DNA from: DASWIG01 sp965371445
GTDB lineage: Bacteria > Acidobacteriota > Thermoanaerobaculia > Multivoradales > J023
Direction: 5' to 3'
Assembly: GCA_965371445.1 (NCBI GenBank)
Contig: CBDUYN010000038.1
Span: 1 to 63,552 of the forward strand
DNA length: 63,552 nt
In this document: piece after piece, positions 23,842-35,898 of the stretch
Position numbering within the stretch: the stretch's first letter is position 1
How the letters are laid out: each line of letters begins with the position of its first letter
Translations under genes and position numbers: made by a program
Notes under the pieces: generated by a model
Seen by the model: only the letters and a program-made list of their open reading frames with translations
Database searches by the model: none
What the model was told of the DNA's origin: nothing

Positions 23842-24756
23842 ATGATGAGCACGGTGCCAGCGATTCGCTACGATCCGAGCCTGCTGGCCGAGGTCGTGGT
23901 TCCCCTCCTCGGCAATGCACTGCGTACCCGGTATCACATCGAGTCGGACGGGCTCTACGAGAAGTACCCCTCTGAGTGCCGGGCGGAGGCGTTCGCTGCC
24001 CTGGACGCGCGAATGTTTCGCGAGCTGCCGCAGCACGATGTCTTCGTCAAGACACTGCGCGACGCCGGCCCCCTTCCGGGTGTGCAAGAGGTGAGAGTGA
24101 CGGGCGCCCGCGGCAGCGAGGAGGGCGCAGACCTCGCCGCCACGGGTGAGCTGGCGATGCTGCGCCTGTGCCCAGGACGCGTGCGCGGCGACGTGGGTGG
24201 GCTGAGAGCCTTTCTGCTCCACGAGCTCTCCCACTTGGTGGACCTGCTCGATCCGGGCTTCGGATACCGGCGCGAGGATCCGGCGCCCGGGGAAATGCGG
24301 TCCTGGGCCAACCTCGTCCGTGACCGCTACCGCGTCCTGTGGAACGCGTCGGTGGACGGCAGACTGGCCCGCCGCGACGAGACCCTGCCCGCGACCGAGG
24401 AGGCGCGGCGAAATGAGGTGCGGGGGGCCTTTGCAGGGCTCGGCGCAACCGCTGCCGATCGTCTCTTCGAGGAAACCTGGAGCGGCCGGCTCTGCGGCCA
24501 TCGAGCGCTGCTCGCTGCCGCCCGCCGCCGGGGGGCTGGACAAGAGCGGGGACTTCAGCCTGGTGGTATCTGCCCGCTGTGCGGCTTTTCGGCCTGGGTG
24601 GTGGCTTCAGCGGCCGACGCGGCCGGTGTCACCGCTGCCGTCAGCGTCGATTACCCGCAATGGGCTTCGGATGAGGGACTCTGCGGACACTGTTTCGAGC
24701 TCTACGAGATCCGAACGGAGGAAGGCACATGGAAATCAGCCGAAGAGATCTGCTGA
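23842..24756 (+). CDS. Putative HExxH zinc-dependent protein with zinc ribbon, unknown accessory
   Basis: 304 aa from ATG 23842, with AGGAAG upstream and the same leader as the Idr operon. It has a zincin-type motif, HELSHLVDLLDPGFGY (about residues 128-143), and a C-terminal CPLCGF...CGHC pair that could bind a second zinc. There is no signal peptide, so it is cytoplasmic. It overlaps the catalytic subunit by 28 bp, implying coupled translation and a role in making or quality-checking the molybdoenzyme. I do not know a named family that fits; it could be a non-catalytic scaffold. Confidence 0.65.
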   Translation: MMSTVPAIRYDPSLLAEVVVPLLGNALRTRYHIESDGLYEKYPSECRAEAFAALDARMFRELPQHDVFVKTLRDAGPLPGVQEVRVTGARGSEEGADLAATGELAMLRLCPGRVRGDVGGLRAFLLHELSHLVDLLDPGFGYRREDPAPGEMRSWANLVRDRYRVLWNASVDGRLARRDETLPATEEARRNEVRGAFAGLGATAADRLFEETWSGRLCGHRALLAAARRRGAGQERGLQPGGICPLCGFSAWVVASAADAAGVTAAVSVDYPQWASDEGLCGHCFELYEIRTEEGTWKSAEEIC

Positions 24757-27700
24757 AAGGTATGGGCACTGCCGGAGCGCTGGGCGCGCTCCCGAGCTCC
24801 CTCTTCGCGGCCCGGGACCTGGCGCCGCTCGAGGTGGACAACCCGCTCGCCCACTACCCCGACCGCGACTGGGAGAAGGTCTACCTCGACCAGTACAGCT
24901 ACGACGGGAGCTTCACCTACGTCTGCTCGCCCAACGACACACACTCCTGCCGCATTCGCGCCTTCACCCGCAACGGCGTGGTGATCCGCACGGAGCAGCC
25001 CTATGACGTCCATCGCACCGCGGACTCGTACGGCAATAGGGCGACGCGGGCATGGAACCCGCGGATGTGCCTCAAGGGCATGACGTTCCCCCGCCGGGTC
25101 TACGGGCCGCACCGGCTGCAGTACCCGCTCATCCGCAAGGGATGGAAGGAATGGGCGGACGACGGGTTCCCGGAGCTCTCTGCGGCGCTGCGCACGAAGT
25201 ACCGCTTTGACGCACGCGGCCAGGACCAGCTCCTGCGCACTTCCTGGGACGAGGCGAGCACCTACATCGCCCGGGCCCTGGTCGCCGTCGCCAAGCGCTA
25301 CAGCGGCGCGGACGGCGCCCGCCGTCTCAAGGAGCAGGGCTACCCGCCGGAGATGATCGAGGACATGGGAGGTGCCGGGACCCGGACCTTCAAGTTCCGC
25401 GGCGGCATGGGCCTGCTCGGGGTGTTCGGCAAATACGGCATCTACCGGCTCAACAATTCCATGGCCTACCTTGACCAGAAGATCCGCGGCGTCCCGCAAG
25501 CCGAGGCGCGGGGCGGGCGCAACTTCTCGAACTACACCTGGCACGGCGACCAGGCGCCCGGACACCCCTGGGTTCACGGACTGCAGACCTCGGACTGCGA
25601 CTTCAACGACTTGCGCTTCTCCAAGCTGATCATCATGGACGGCAAGAACCTGGTCGAGAACAAGATGCCGGAATCGCATTTCTTCATCGAATGCATGGAA
25701 CGTGGCGCCAAGATCGTGGTGATCGCTCCCGAGTACGGCGCGCCATCGACCAAGGCCGACTACTGGCTCCCGATCCGCCCCCAGACCGATCCGGCGCTCT
25801 TCTTGGGGATCACCCGGCTGTTGATCGACAAGAAGCAGTACGACGCCGACTTCGTCAAGAACTTCACCGATTTTCCCTTGCTGGTACGCACCGACAACCT
25901 GCGCCGCCTGCGCGCCAACGACATCTTCGAGGGTTATCAAAACCAGGACATCTCGCAGGGTCCGAGCTTCAAGATCCAGGGGTTGACACCGGAGCAGCGC
26001 GAGCAGATCGGTGACTTCGTCGTCTGGGACCAGGGAAAAGGCGCCGCGGTCGCCATCACCCGGGACGACATCGGGGCGAATTTTGCCAACAAGGGGATCG
26101 ATCCCGCCCTCGCGGGCAAGTTCAAGGTCCGGACCGTAGACGGCACGGACGTGGAGGTCATGCCGCTTTTCGAGATGTACAAGATCCACCTCGAAGACTA
26201 CGACCTCGACACGGTCCACGAGATCACCCGCACGCCCAAGGAGCTCATCGCGCGCCTCGCCGAGGACATCGCCACGATCAAGCCGGTGGCCATCCATCAA
26301 GGTGAGGGGGTCAACCACTGGTTCCACGCCACGCAGACCAACCGCGCTTCCTACCTGCCGCTGATGCTCACCGGCAACATCGGCAAGCCCGGCGCCGGCT
26401 CGCACACCTGGGCGGGCAACTACAAGGCGGCCAATTTCCAGGGCTCCGAGTGGACGGGCCCGGGGTTCAAGGGATGGGTCGCCGAGGATCCGTTCAACCT
26501 GAACCTCGACCCCAACGCCCACGGCAAAGACATTTTGGTGTCAGGGCGCTGCAAGGGGGAAGAGCCCGCCTACTGGGACCACGGCGTGGATCGTAAGGAC
26601 ACGCCGCTCAAGGGGGACTATCCGCTGATCGTCAACACCCCCAAGGGCCGCAAGGTCTTCACCGGCAAGACCCACATGCCCACGCCTTCGAAAGTGATCT
26701 TCTTTAACAACGTCAACCTCATCAACAACGCCAAGTGGGCCTACGGGGTGATCAAAAACGTGAACCCGTTGGTCGAAATGATCATCAGCGTGGACATCGG
26801 AATGACGGCCAGCGTCGAATACGCCGACTTCGGCCTGCCCGCCAACTCGTGGATGGAGTTCGAAGGGTTGGAAGTCACCTCCTCGTGCTCGAACCCGTTT
26901 CTGCAGATCTGGAAGGGCGGGATCAAGCCGCTCTACGACTCAAAAGACGACCTCGACATCCTCGCCCTCATCGCCAGGAAGATGTCCGAGGTGACCGGCG
27001 ACACCCGCTTTGCCGAGATGTTCAAGTTCGTGCTCGAAGGCAAACGCGAGGTCTACATGCAACGCATGCTCGAGACCTGCACCACGACCGTCGACTACAA
27101 GCTCGACGACGTCATGGCCGGCAAGTACGGCGTGCCGGGTTCAGCGCTGATGCTCTTCCGGACCTACCCGCGGATTGCCTTCTGGGAGCAGGTGCACGAG
27201 TCGATTCCCTTCTACACCGATAACGGCCGCATCCAGGCCTACACCGACGTGCCGGAAGCGATCGAGTACGGCGAGAACTTCGTCGTCCATCGCGAGGGTC
27301 CGGAAGCGACGCAGTACCTCCCGAACGTGATCGTCAGCAGCAATCCGTATATCCGGCCAGACTCCTATGGAATCCCGGAGACGGCCAAGGATTGGGACGA
27401 GCGCACGGTGCGCAACATCAAGAAATCGTGGACGGAGGTGAAGGGGACCAAGAACTTTCTGTGGGAGAAAGGCTACACGTTCTACCTCCTTACCCCCAAG
27501 ACCCGGCACCGCGTCCACTCGCAGTGGTCCGACGTGGACTGGAACCTCATCTGGAACAACAACTTCGGCGACCCCTACCGGATGGACAAGCGATCCCCGG
27601 GGGTGGGAGAGCACCAGCTGCACATCAACCCCCAGGCCGCCAAAGACCTCGGCATCGAGGACGGCGACTACGTTTTCCTGGACGCCAACCCAGCCGACCG

Positions 27701-28199
27701 GCCGTACATGGGCTGGAAGCCTTCGGACCCGTTCTACCGGGTGGCCCGGTGTATGTTGCGTGCGAAGTACAACCCGGCCTATCCCTATAACGTGGTGATG
27801 ATGAAGCACGCTCCCTTCATCGCCACCGAGCGCTCGGTCAAGGCGCACGAGACGCGGCCCGACGGCATGGCGGTCTCCGAGGGCACCGGCTATCAGGCGA
27901 ACTTCCGCTACGGCTCGCAGCAGAGCCTGACGCGCAACTGGCACATGCCGATGCACCAGACCGACACTCTGTTTCACAAGAAGAAGGCCTACATGTCGTT
28001 CTTATTCGGCGGCGAGGCCGACAACCACGCCGTCAACACAGTGCCCAAGGAAACCCTGGTCAAGGTCGCCAAAGCCGAGGATGGCGGCCTCGGAGGCAAA
28101 GGGGTCTGGGCGCCCGCGACCACGGGGCTGACGCCGGGCCATGAGAACGAGTGGATGGAGAAGTACATCGCCGGTGACCTGACCAAGGTTCGGAGCTGA
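24729..28199 (+). CDS. Periplasmic type II DMSO-reductase catalytic subunit, NxrA/NarG-like
   Basis: 1156 aa with Tat signal SRRDLLKGMG, so it is exported folded. The N-terminal cluster motif reads C66-x3-D70-x3-C74-x39-C114 (CSPNDTHSC ... MCLKG), with Asp in place of one usual Cys. D274 in 'WHGDQAPGHP' aligns with the molybdenum-ligating Asp of NarG. 'KNLVENKMPESHFFIE' and the C-terminal molybdopterin domain complete the fold. Gene order (alpha, small protein, Fe-S beta, TorD chaperone, gamma) fits nitrite oxidoreductase, nitrate, selenate, chlorate or perchlorate reductases. No chlorite dismutase is in the window. The substrate is not determinable here. Confidence 0.8.
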   Translation: MEISRRDLLKGMGTAGALGALPSSLFAARDLAPLEVDNPLAHYPDRDWEKVYLDQYSYDGSFTYVCSPNDTHSCRIRAFTRNGVVIRTEQPYDVHRTADSYGNRATRAWNPRMCLKGMTFPRRVYGPHRLQYPLIRKGWKEWADDGFPELSAALRTKYRFDARGQDQLLRTSWDEASTYIARALVAVAKRYSGADGARRLKEQGYPPEMIEDMGGAGTRTFKFRGGMGLLGVFGKYGIYRLNNSMAYLDQKIRGVPQAEARGGRNFSNYTWHGDQAPGHPWVHGLQTSDCDFNDLRFSKLIIMDGKNLVENKMPESHFFIECMERGAKIVVIAPEYGAPSTKADYWLPIRPQTDPALFLGITRLLIDKKQYDADFVKNFTDFPLLVRTDNLRRLRANDIFEGYQNQDISQGPSFKIQGLTPEQREQIGDFVVWDQGKGAAVAITRDDIGANFANKGIDPALAGKFKVRTVDGTDVEVMPLFEMYKIHLEDYDLDTVHEITRTPKELIARLAEDIATIKPVAIHQGEGVNHWFHATQTNRASYLPLMLTGNIGKPGAGSHTWAGNYKAANFQGSEWTGPGFKGWVAEDPFNLNLDPNAHGKDILVSGRCKGEEPAYWDHGVDRKDTPLKGDYPLIVNTPKGRKVFTGKTHMPTPSKVIFFNNVNLINNAKWAYGVIKNVNPLVEMIISVDIGMTASVEYADFGLPANSWMEFEGLEVTSSCSNPFLQIWKGGIKPLYDSKDDLDILALIARKMSEVTGDTRFAEMFKFVLEGKREVYMQRMLETCTTTVDYKLDDVMAGKYGVPGSALMLFRTYPRIAFWEQVHESIPFYTDNGRIQAYTDVPEAIEYGENFVVHREGPEATQYLPNVIVSSNPYIRPDSYGIPETAKDWDERTVRNIKKSWTEVKGTKNFLWEKGYTFYLLTPKTRHRVHSQWSDVDWNLIWNNNFGDPYRMDKRSPGVGEHQLHINPQAAKDLGIEDGDYVFLDANPADRPYMGWKPSDPFYRVARCMLRAKYNPAYPYNVVMMKHAPFIATERSVKAHETRPDGMAVSEGTGYQANFRYGSQQSLTRNWHMPMHQTDTLFHKKKAYMSFLFGGEADNHAVNTVPKETLVKVAKAEDGGLGGKGVWAPATTGLTPGHENEWMEKYIAGDLTKVRS

Positions 28200-28208
28200 G
28201 GTAGCACG

Positions 28209-28544
28209 ATGGCCGACACAACTCTGAGAAAACGCGCCGAGCCTCAAGACCCGATGGCACTGGTGGGAATCGCCATGCCGGCCGGTCCGGAAGGCGAGGC
28301 GGCCCGGGCGGTGATGGTGGAGTCGCTGGCCGACGAGTTCCTGCGCATAGGCCATTCGCAGGAGCAGGTGATGCAGATGTTTCGCGATCCGTTCTTCCGC
28401 ATGACTCACGAGATCTGGCGGGTGTGGGGGGAGGAGAAGGTTCGAGCCGTGGTGAATACCGTCGCACGGCGCTGGCAACGCCTGGCCGTGGAAGACGTGA
28501 CAGAAATGAACGAAGCAGTGACAGGCCGGAAAGGAGGCGCATGA
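28209..28544 (+). CDS. Small protein between alpha and beta subunits, unknown
   Basis: 111 aa, cytoplasmic, helical, no cysteines: 'MALVGIAMPAGPEGEAARAVMVESLADEFLRIGHSQEQVMQMFRDPFF' in outline. Start ATG 28209, stop overlapping the beta-subunit start. Its fixed position inside the enzyme operon suggests an assembly or regulatory role. I do not recognise the family. Confidence 0.7.
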   Translation: MADTTLRKRAEPQDPMALVGIAMPAGPEGEAARAVMVESLADEFLRIGHSQEQVMQMFRDPFFRMTHEIWRVWGEEKVRAVVNTVARRWQRLAVEDVTEMNEAVTGRKGGA

Positions 28545-29821
28545 TGCCGAACGTCCACAACTGGCAGATTGGCCGGGAGATGGAGTACCCCTACGAGGAG
28601 GCCCATCCCAAGCGGCAGTTCGCCTTCGTCTTCAACATCAACCGGTGCATCGCCTGTCAGACCTGCACCATGGCGTGCAAGAGCACCTGGACCTTCGCTC
28701 GGGGCCAGGAGTTCATGTGGTGGAACAACGTCGAGACCAAGCCGTATGGCGGCTACCCCCAGCACTGGGACGTCAAGCTCCTGCGGATGCTCGAGGAGGC
28801 CAACCCCGGCCGCCAGACGTGGAACCCGGCAGCGAGTGACGGCGCCTCGCGTCCCTATGGTCGTTTCGAGGGGAAAACGATTTTTGAGGCGGCGGCCACA
28901 CGTGAGGGGCCCGAGGGGCACCAACGGGCTCTCGGCTACATTCCCACGGATGAAGAGTGGCGTTTCCCAAACTTCTACGAAGACACCGCAACCGGCGGCC
29001 AGGCGCACAGCTCCCGCGATGCATTCGATCCCGATGGCACCGCGCTACCCGTGCACCGTACGTGGTTTTTCTACCTGCAGCGCTTGTGCAACCATTGCAG
29101 CTACCCGGCCTGTCTCGCGGCCTGCCCGCGCAAGGCCATCTACAAGCGCTCCGAGGACGGCATCGTCTTGATCGATCAGAAGCGGTGCCGCGGATACAAG
29201 AAATGCGTGGAAGCCTGTCCCTTCAAGAAACCGATGTTCCGCTCGACCACCCGCGTGACCGAGAAGTGCATCGCCTGCTACCCACGCATCGAGGGGAAAG
29301 ATCCCCTCAGCGGCGGCAAGCCCATGGAGACGCGCTGCATGGCCGCCTGCGTCGGCAAGATCCGACTCCAGGGTTTAGTAGAGATCGGTGAGGACGGCGC
29401 CTGGGCCGAGGATCGCTGGCATCCGCTCTACTACCTGGTGAAGGTGGCGAAGGTCGCACTGCCGCTCTACCCCCAGTTCGGGACCCAGCCAAACGGCTAC
29501 TACATCCCACCGCGCTGGGTGCCGCGCCCTTATCTGCGGCAGATGTTCGGCCCTGGCGTCGACCAGGCCATCGACAGCTACGTGATGCCGTCACGCGAGC
29601 TGCTCGCGGTTCTTCAGCTCTTCAGGACGACGCAGCGCATCGTGTTTCGCTACGAGATCGAAGAGGGGGAGAAAGTCTACGAGCGGACGGTGGACGGCAA
29701 GACATGGGCGATGTACAACGACACCATCATCGGCTTTGACCAGGCGGGCGAGGAAGTCACGCGGGTCAGCGTCGAGGAACCCATCTACATCAGGCCGGAC
29801 AAGCATGTCAACTCCATCTGA
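28541..29821 (+). CDS. Iron-sulfur beta subunit, NxrB/NarH-like
   Basis: 426 aa from ATG 28541 (AGGAGG upstream, 4-bp overlap). Four cysteine groups are seen: CIACQTCTMAC (C36, C39, C42, C46), CNHCSYPACLAAC, CRGYKKCVEAC and CIACYPRIEG...CMAAC. In the third group the second position is Gly-Tyr rather than Cys, as in NarH/NxrB, consistent with one [3Fe-4S] and three [4Fe-4S] clusters. There is no signal; it should be co-exported with the alpha subunit. It passes electrons between the alpha subunit and the gamma haem subunit at 30608. Confidence 0.85.
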   Translation: MMPNVHNWQIGREMEYPYEEAHPKRQFAFVFNINRCIACQTCTMACKSTWTFARGQEFMWWNNVETKPYGGYPQHWDVKLLRMLEEANPGRQTWNPAASDGASRPYGRFEGKTIFEAAATREGPEGHQRALGYIPTDEEWRFPNFYEDTATGGQAHSSRDAFDPDGTALPVHRTWFFYLQRLCNHCSYPACLAACPRKAIYKRSEDGIVLIDQKRCRGYKKCVEACPFKKPMFRSTTRVTEKCIACYPRIEGKDPLSGGKPMETRCMAACVGKIRLQGLVEIGEDGAWAEDRWHPLYYLVKVAKVALPLYPQFGTQPNGYYIPPRWVPRPYLRQMFGPGVDQAIDSYVMPSRELLAVLQLFRTTQRIVFRYEIEEGEKVYERTVDGKTWAMYNDTIIGFDQAGEEVTRVSVEEPIYIRPDKHVNSI

Positions 29822-30611
29822 GCCATCGTGCCCTGAGGTGACGGCAGAGCTGGGCGGGGCCGCGGCGCGTGGCGTCTGCTACAACCGCGTTGGAGAGCTG
29901 CTGCTGCGACCCGACGAGGCGCTCTTTCGCCGACTCGCCTGCGGCGCGTTGCTCGCGGAAGTGGAGCAGGTGCGGGGTGCCTTGCTGGACGCCGCGACGA
30001 GCGGCGAGGCCGACGCGGCGCTCGAAGCGCTCCAATGCGAGGCGCAGCCGGTCGCAGCCGCCGGTCTGGCGAGCTTCGAAGAGGAGTACGACACGACCTT
30101 CGGGCATGCGGCGGCCGTGGACCATCCGCCCCATGAGATGCAGTACGCCGGAGACAACCTCTTTCAGCAGTCGCACAACCTGAGTGACGTCAGCGGCTTT
30201 TACCGCGCCTTCGGCGTGGATGTGCCAGCTGCTTCCCACGAGCGACCTGATCATGTCGGCATCGAGATGGAGTTTCTCGGCCTGCTGTACGTGAAGGAAG
30301 CGAATGCGATCAGCGATGGCTTGGCCGCGCAGAGGGATGTCACGCAAGACGCGCAGCGCCGGTTCCTCGCCGAGCACCTCGCTGGCTTCGTGCCGGCACT
30401 GCACCGTCGGGTCGTCGAGCGTGGGGCTTCCTCGTTCTACCGCGCGGTGCTTCGTCTGGCCTCGGCGCTGGTCGAGGAAGACTGCGTCCGCCTGGGCATC
30501 CCGCTCGCAGAGCGGCAGCGCCACAACTTCGTCGCCCAACCGCCGCCAGGACCGGAGGATGGCTGCTTCGGATGTTCGCTGGCGGAGATCGGCACAGGAG
30601 GAAACTCATGA
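29805..30611 (+). CDS. TorD/DmsD-family molybdoenzyme chaperone
   Basis: 268 aa from ATG 29805, overlapping the end of the beta subunit gene. The all-helical fold carries the conserved 'DVSGFYRAFGVDV' and 'DHVGIEMEFLGLLYVKEA' blocks of TorD-like chaperones. It should bind the Tat signal of the alpha subunit in the cytoplasm until the cofactor is inserted. The C-terminus ends in a Cys pair (DGCFGCSL). It overlaps the gamma-subunit start by 4 bp. Confidence 0.8.
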   Translation: MSTPSEPSCPEVTAELGGAAARGVCYNRVGELLLRPDEALFRRLACGALLAEVEQVRGALLDAATSGEADAALEALQCEAQPVAAAGLASFEEEYDTTFGHAAAVDHPPHEMQYAGDNLFQQSHNLSDVSGFYRAFGVDVPAASHERPDHVGIEMEFLGLLYVKEANAISDGLAAQRDVTQDAQRRFLAEHLAGFVPALHRRVVERGASSFYRAVLRLASALVEEDCVRLGIPLAERQRHNFVAQPPPGPEDGCFGCSLAEIGTGGNS

Positions 30612-32197
30612 TCAACAAACAGTGTTCCGTTGATGCCCCTCCGGGGCAGTGTTCCGTTGATGCCCCTCCGGGGCAATTGAGCATCAGCGCGCTGGCCGTC
30701 CTGATCCTAGTCGCCGTGGCGGCGCCCGGGTGGGCCAATGATCGGGGCCGCACCCTCTACGAACAGCACTGCGCCCCCTGCCACGGCATCAACGGCGACG
30801 GCCAAGGGGAAGCCGCCTACCTGCTCTCACCCAAGCCGCGGGACTTCACCGGCGGGCTCTACAAGCTCCGCAGTACGCCGACCGGATCGCCGCCGACCGA
30901 TGCGGATCTGCTCCTGACCCTGCGCCGCGGCGTGGCCGGGACCGCCATGCCGGCCTGGGACCGCCTCGCGGACGAAGATCTCGCGGCGATCGTCGAGCAC
31001 CTGAAGTCCTTCGCGCCGGAGTGGTTCGAGGACGACGATCCGGAGCCGCCGATCGCCATCGGCACACCGCCTGCGGCTACGCCTGAGAGCCTGAAAGCGG
31101 GGGGTGAGGTCTACGAAAAGATGAAATGCACCGAGTGCCATGGCCCGCGAGGTCGCGGCGACGGGCCTTCCGCCGCCACCCTTCGCGACGATTGGCGGCG
31201 GCCGATCCGGCCGTACGATTTCAGCCGCGGTGCAACCTCCATGAAGGGCGGTGCCGCGGCAGCCGACATCTACCGTACCTTCATGACCGGCATGGCCGGG
31301 ACGCCGATGCCGGCGTACGCTGATCTGCTGAGCTCCGAGCAGGGCTGGCAGCTCGTCCACTTCGTGCAGTCGCTGTGGGCGGCGACGGACGCACCGGCAG
31401 TACCGGTTGGCACTCCCGCTCTCCGCGCCGTCGAGGTGACGGGAGACCTGCCGCTCGACCCGGACGATGCGGCATGGGAGAGCATTCCCGCAACCCTGGT
31501 CTCCCTGCGGCCCTTGTGGGCCCGCGACCAGCGCGTGGAAGCGGTGGCGGTCCGCGCCGCCGTCGGGGCGGACACGGTGGCCTTGCGGCTCGAATGGCGC
31601 GACCCCGAAAGCAACACGTCTCTGGTGCGGCACCAGGATTTCCGCGATGCCGTGGCCGTCCAGTTCGCGCCGGACGGAGAGCCGGGAGACTACGTGGGCC
31701 TCCCTTTCATCGGGATGGGAGACGCCAACGCCACGGTCACTGTATGGCACTGGAAGGCCGATTGGGATGCCGACGTCGCCACCGGGACCTTCCGCGAGGT
31801 CGGAGAACAATATGCGGCCATGTTCGTCGACCAGCTGGACCCGCGGGCTGACAACACGATGGCCCCGCTCTTCCTCACCGGGCTTGCGGCAGAGAACGCC
31901 TTTTCCGCTCAGACGCGCAAGACGCCCGTCGAGGCGCTGGTGGCGAAGGGCTTCGGCACGCTCACCAGCCTCCCGCAAGACGAGCAGACCGTCGAGGGAC
32001 GGGGCGTGTGGCATGATGGTGTCTGGTCCGTGGTGATACGCCGGAAGCTCGAGTCGGACGCCCTGCCTGCGCTGCAGCGTGGACGGACCCATACGGTCGC
32101 GGTGGCTGTGTGGGACGGTGGGGCCGGCGACCGCGACGGGCAGAAGGTGATCTCGCAGTGGATGGAGCTGGCGATGGCAGGGTCTTCGGCGCGATGA
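30608..32197 (+). CDS. Gamma subunit: dihaem cytochrome c fused to EB_dh-like haem domain
   Basis: 529 aa from ATG 30608 (AGGAGGAAACTC upstream). The signal peptide is unusual: MINKQ, then two copies of CSVDAPPGQ from a tandem repeat, then a normal hydrophobic stretch to GWAND. Two c haems follow (CAPCH, CTECH), then a gamma-subunit-like domain (about residues 270-520). No C-terminal membrane helix is present, unlike the paralogues at 16823 and 45267, so it is probably a soluble periplasmic subunit. It would take electrons from, or give them to, the Fe-S beta subunit. Confidence 0.8.
   Translation: MINKQCSVDAPPGQCSVDAPPGQLSISALAVLILVAVAAPGWANDRGRTLYEQHCAPCHGINGDGQGEAAYLLSPKPRDFTGGLYKLRSTPTGSPPTDADLLLTLRRGVAGTAMPAWDRLADEDLAAIVEHLKSFAPEWFEDDDPEPPIAIGTPPAATPESLKAGGEVYEKMKCTECHGPRGRGDGPSAATLRDDWRRPIRPYDFSRGATSMKGGAAAADIYRTFMTGMAGTPMPAYADLLSSEQGWQLVHFVQSLWAATDAPAVPVGTPALRAVEVTGDLPLDPDDAAWESIPATLVSLRPLWARDQRVEAVAVRAAVGADTVALRLEWRDPESNTSLVRHQDFRDAVAVQFAPDGEPGDYVGLPFIGMGDANATVTVWHWKADWDADVATGTFREVGEQYAAMFVDQLDPRADNTMAPLFLTGLAAENAFSAQTRKTPVEALVAKGFGTLTSLPQDEQTVEGRGVWHDGVWSVVIRRKLESDALPALQRGRTHTVAVAVWDGGAGDRDGQKVISQWMELAMAGSSAR
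30620..30673. repeat. Two tandem 27-bp repeats inserted in a signal-peptide coding region
   Basis: Units at 30620-30646 and 30647-30673 contain TTCCGTTGATGCCCCTCCGGGG. Being 27 bp they keep frame and add 2 x 9 residues (CSVDAPPGQ). They are related to the 27-bp units at 11881-11934. Confidence 0.8.
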
Positions 32198-32201
32198 GAC
32201 G

Positions 32202-34679
<2,478 letters not shown>

Positions 34680-34730
34680 CTACGGCGGCTGGATGAGCTG
34701 ATCTGGAACAACGCTCGCCAAGACTCGGAC

Positions 34731-35254
<524 letters not shown>

Positions 35255-35302
35255 CTACGTGCCGCTTCTGAAGGTCACCTCGTCGGGTTCGCCGCCCGCA
35301 CT

Positions 35303-35809
35303 TCACAGAACACAGCTCGTCCTGACCAGTTGGTTGATCTGCGAGGAGTCCAGCGCCTGTGGATCCAGGGGCTTCTCGCTCATACCTGCTTGGTGGAGAG
35401 CTTCATGAATCAGAACGACCGCGGCCTGGCTGTCGGCGAGCCTGCCGAAGCCACGACAAAGGCGCGTCTGGCGACCGCCGACCATCGTGAAAGCCGATGT
35501 TCCCCGACAAAAACGCTGCTCCTGCCGGAGAGTCACTTCCACGTACAGGCTATAGACCAGCCTCTCGAGGCCATCCGCATCGAGCTCCTCGAAAAGACCC
35601 AGACACCCGGGTTCTGAGCGAAGTCGCTCTACCGCCACCGGGAACGCCGTGGCGAGCTTACGACTGATCTTCGGGGACATCGTCTCGGTCATCCAAGGCT
35701 CAAGATGGGCAGCCGTCGGCGCCGAATCTGGTGGATTCTCGGCCTCACAAGGGATGAGGCCGGTCAGTGTCAGCGCCAGCATGGTGAAGAGTACTCGAAG
35801 TGTTCGCAT
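35303..35809 (-). CDS. Secreted protein with HExxH motif, unknown
   Basis: 168 aa. The signal peptide ends near 'IPCEA', possibly a lipoprotein (LTGLIPC). A C-terminal 'VVLIHEALHQAGM' resembles a zinc metallopeptidase active site, and conserved Cys residues (CRGTS, LCRGF, TSCVL) suggest disulfides. It is divergent from the ECF sigma factor; such small secreted proteins often sit beside ECF/kinase pairs in Acidobacteriota. Its function is not known. Confidence 0.65.
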   Translation of the reverse strand: MRTLRVLFTMLALTLTGLIPCEAENPPDSAPTAAHLEPWMTETMSPKISRKLATAFPVAVERLRSEPGCLGLFEELDADGLERLVYSLYVEVTLRQEQRFCRGTSAFTMVGGRQTRLCRGFGRLADSQAAVVLIHEALHQAGMSEKPLDPQALDSSQINQLVRTSCVL

Positions 35810-35898
35810 CTTGCCTTCCTCCGGTCAAGGGGTGGTTTCCTTGGAACCGAGATCGGCGGCAAGACCGAACGAATCTGGGGGTGCTATATTGAGAGACG

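Noticed and set aside
24729..32197. Perchlorate or chlorate reductase
   Set aside because: No chlorite dismutase gene is present in the window, and the gamma subunit is a dihaem fusion not typical of PcrC or ClrC. It cannot be fully excluded.
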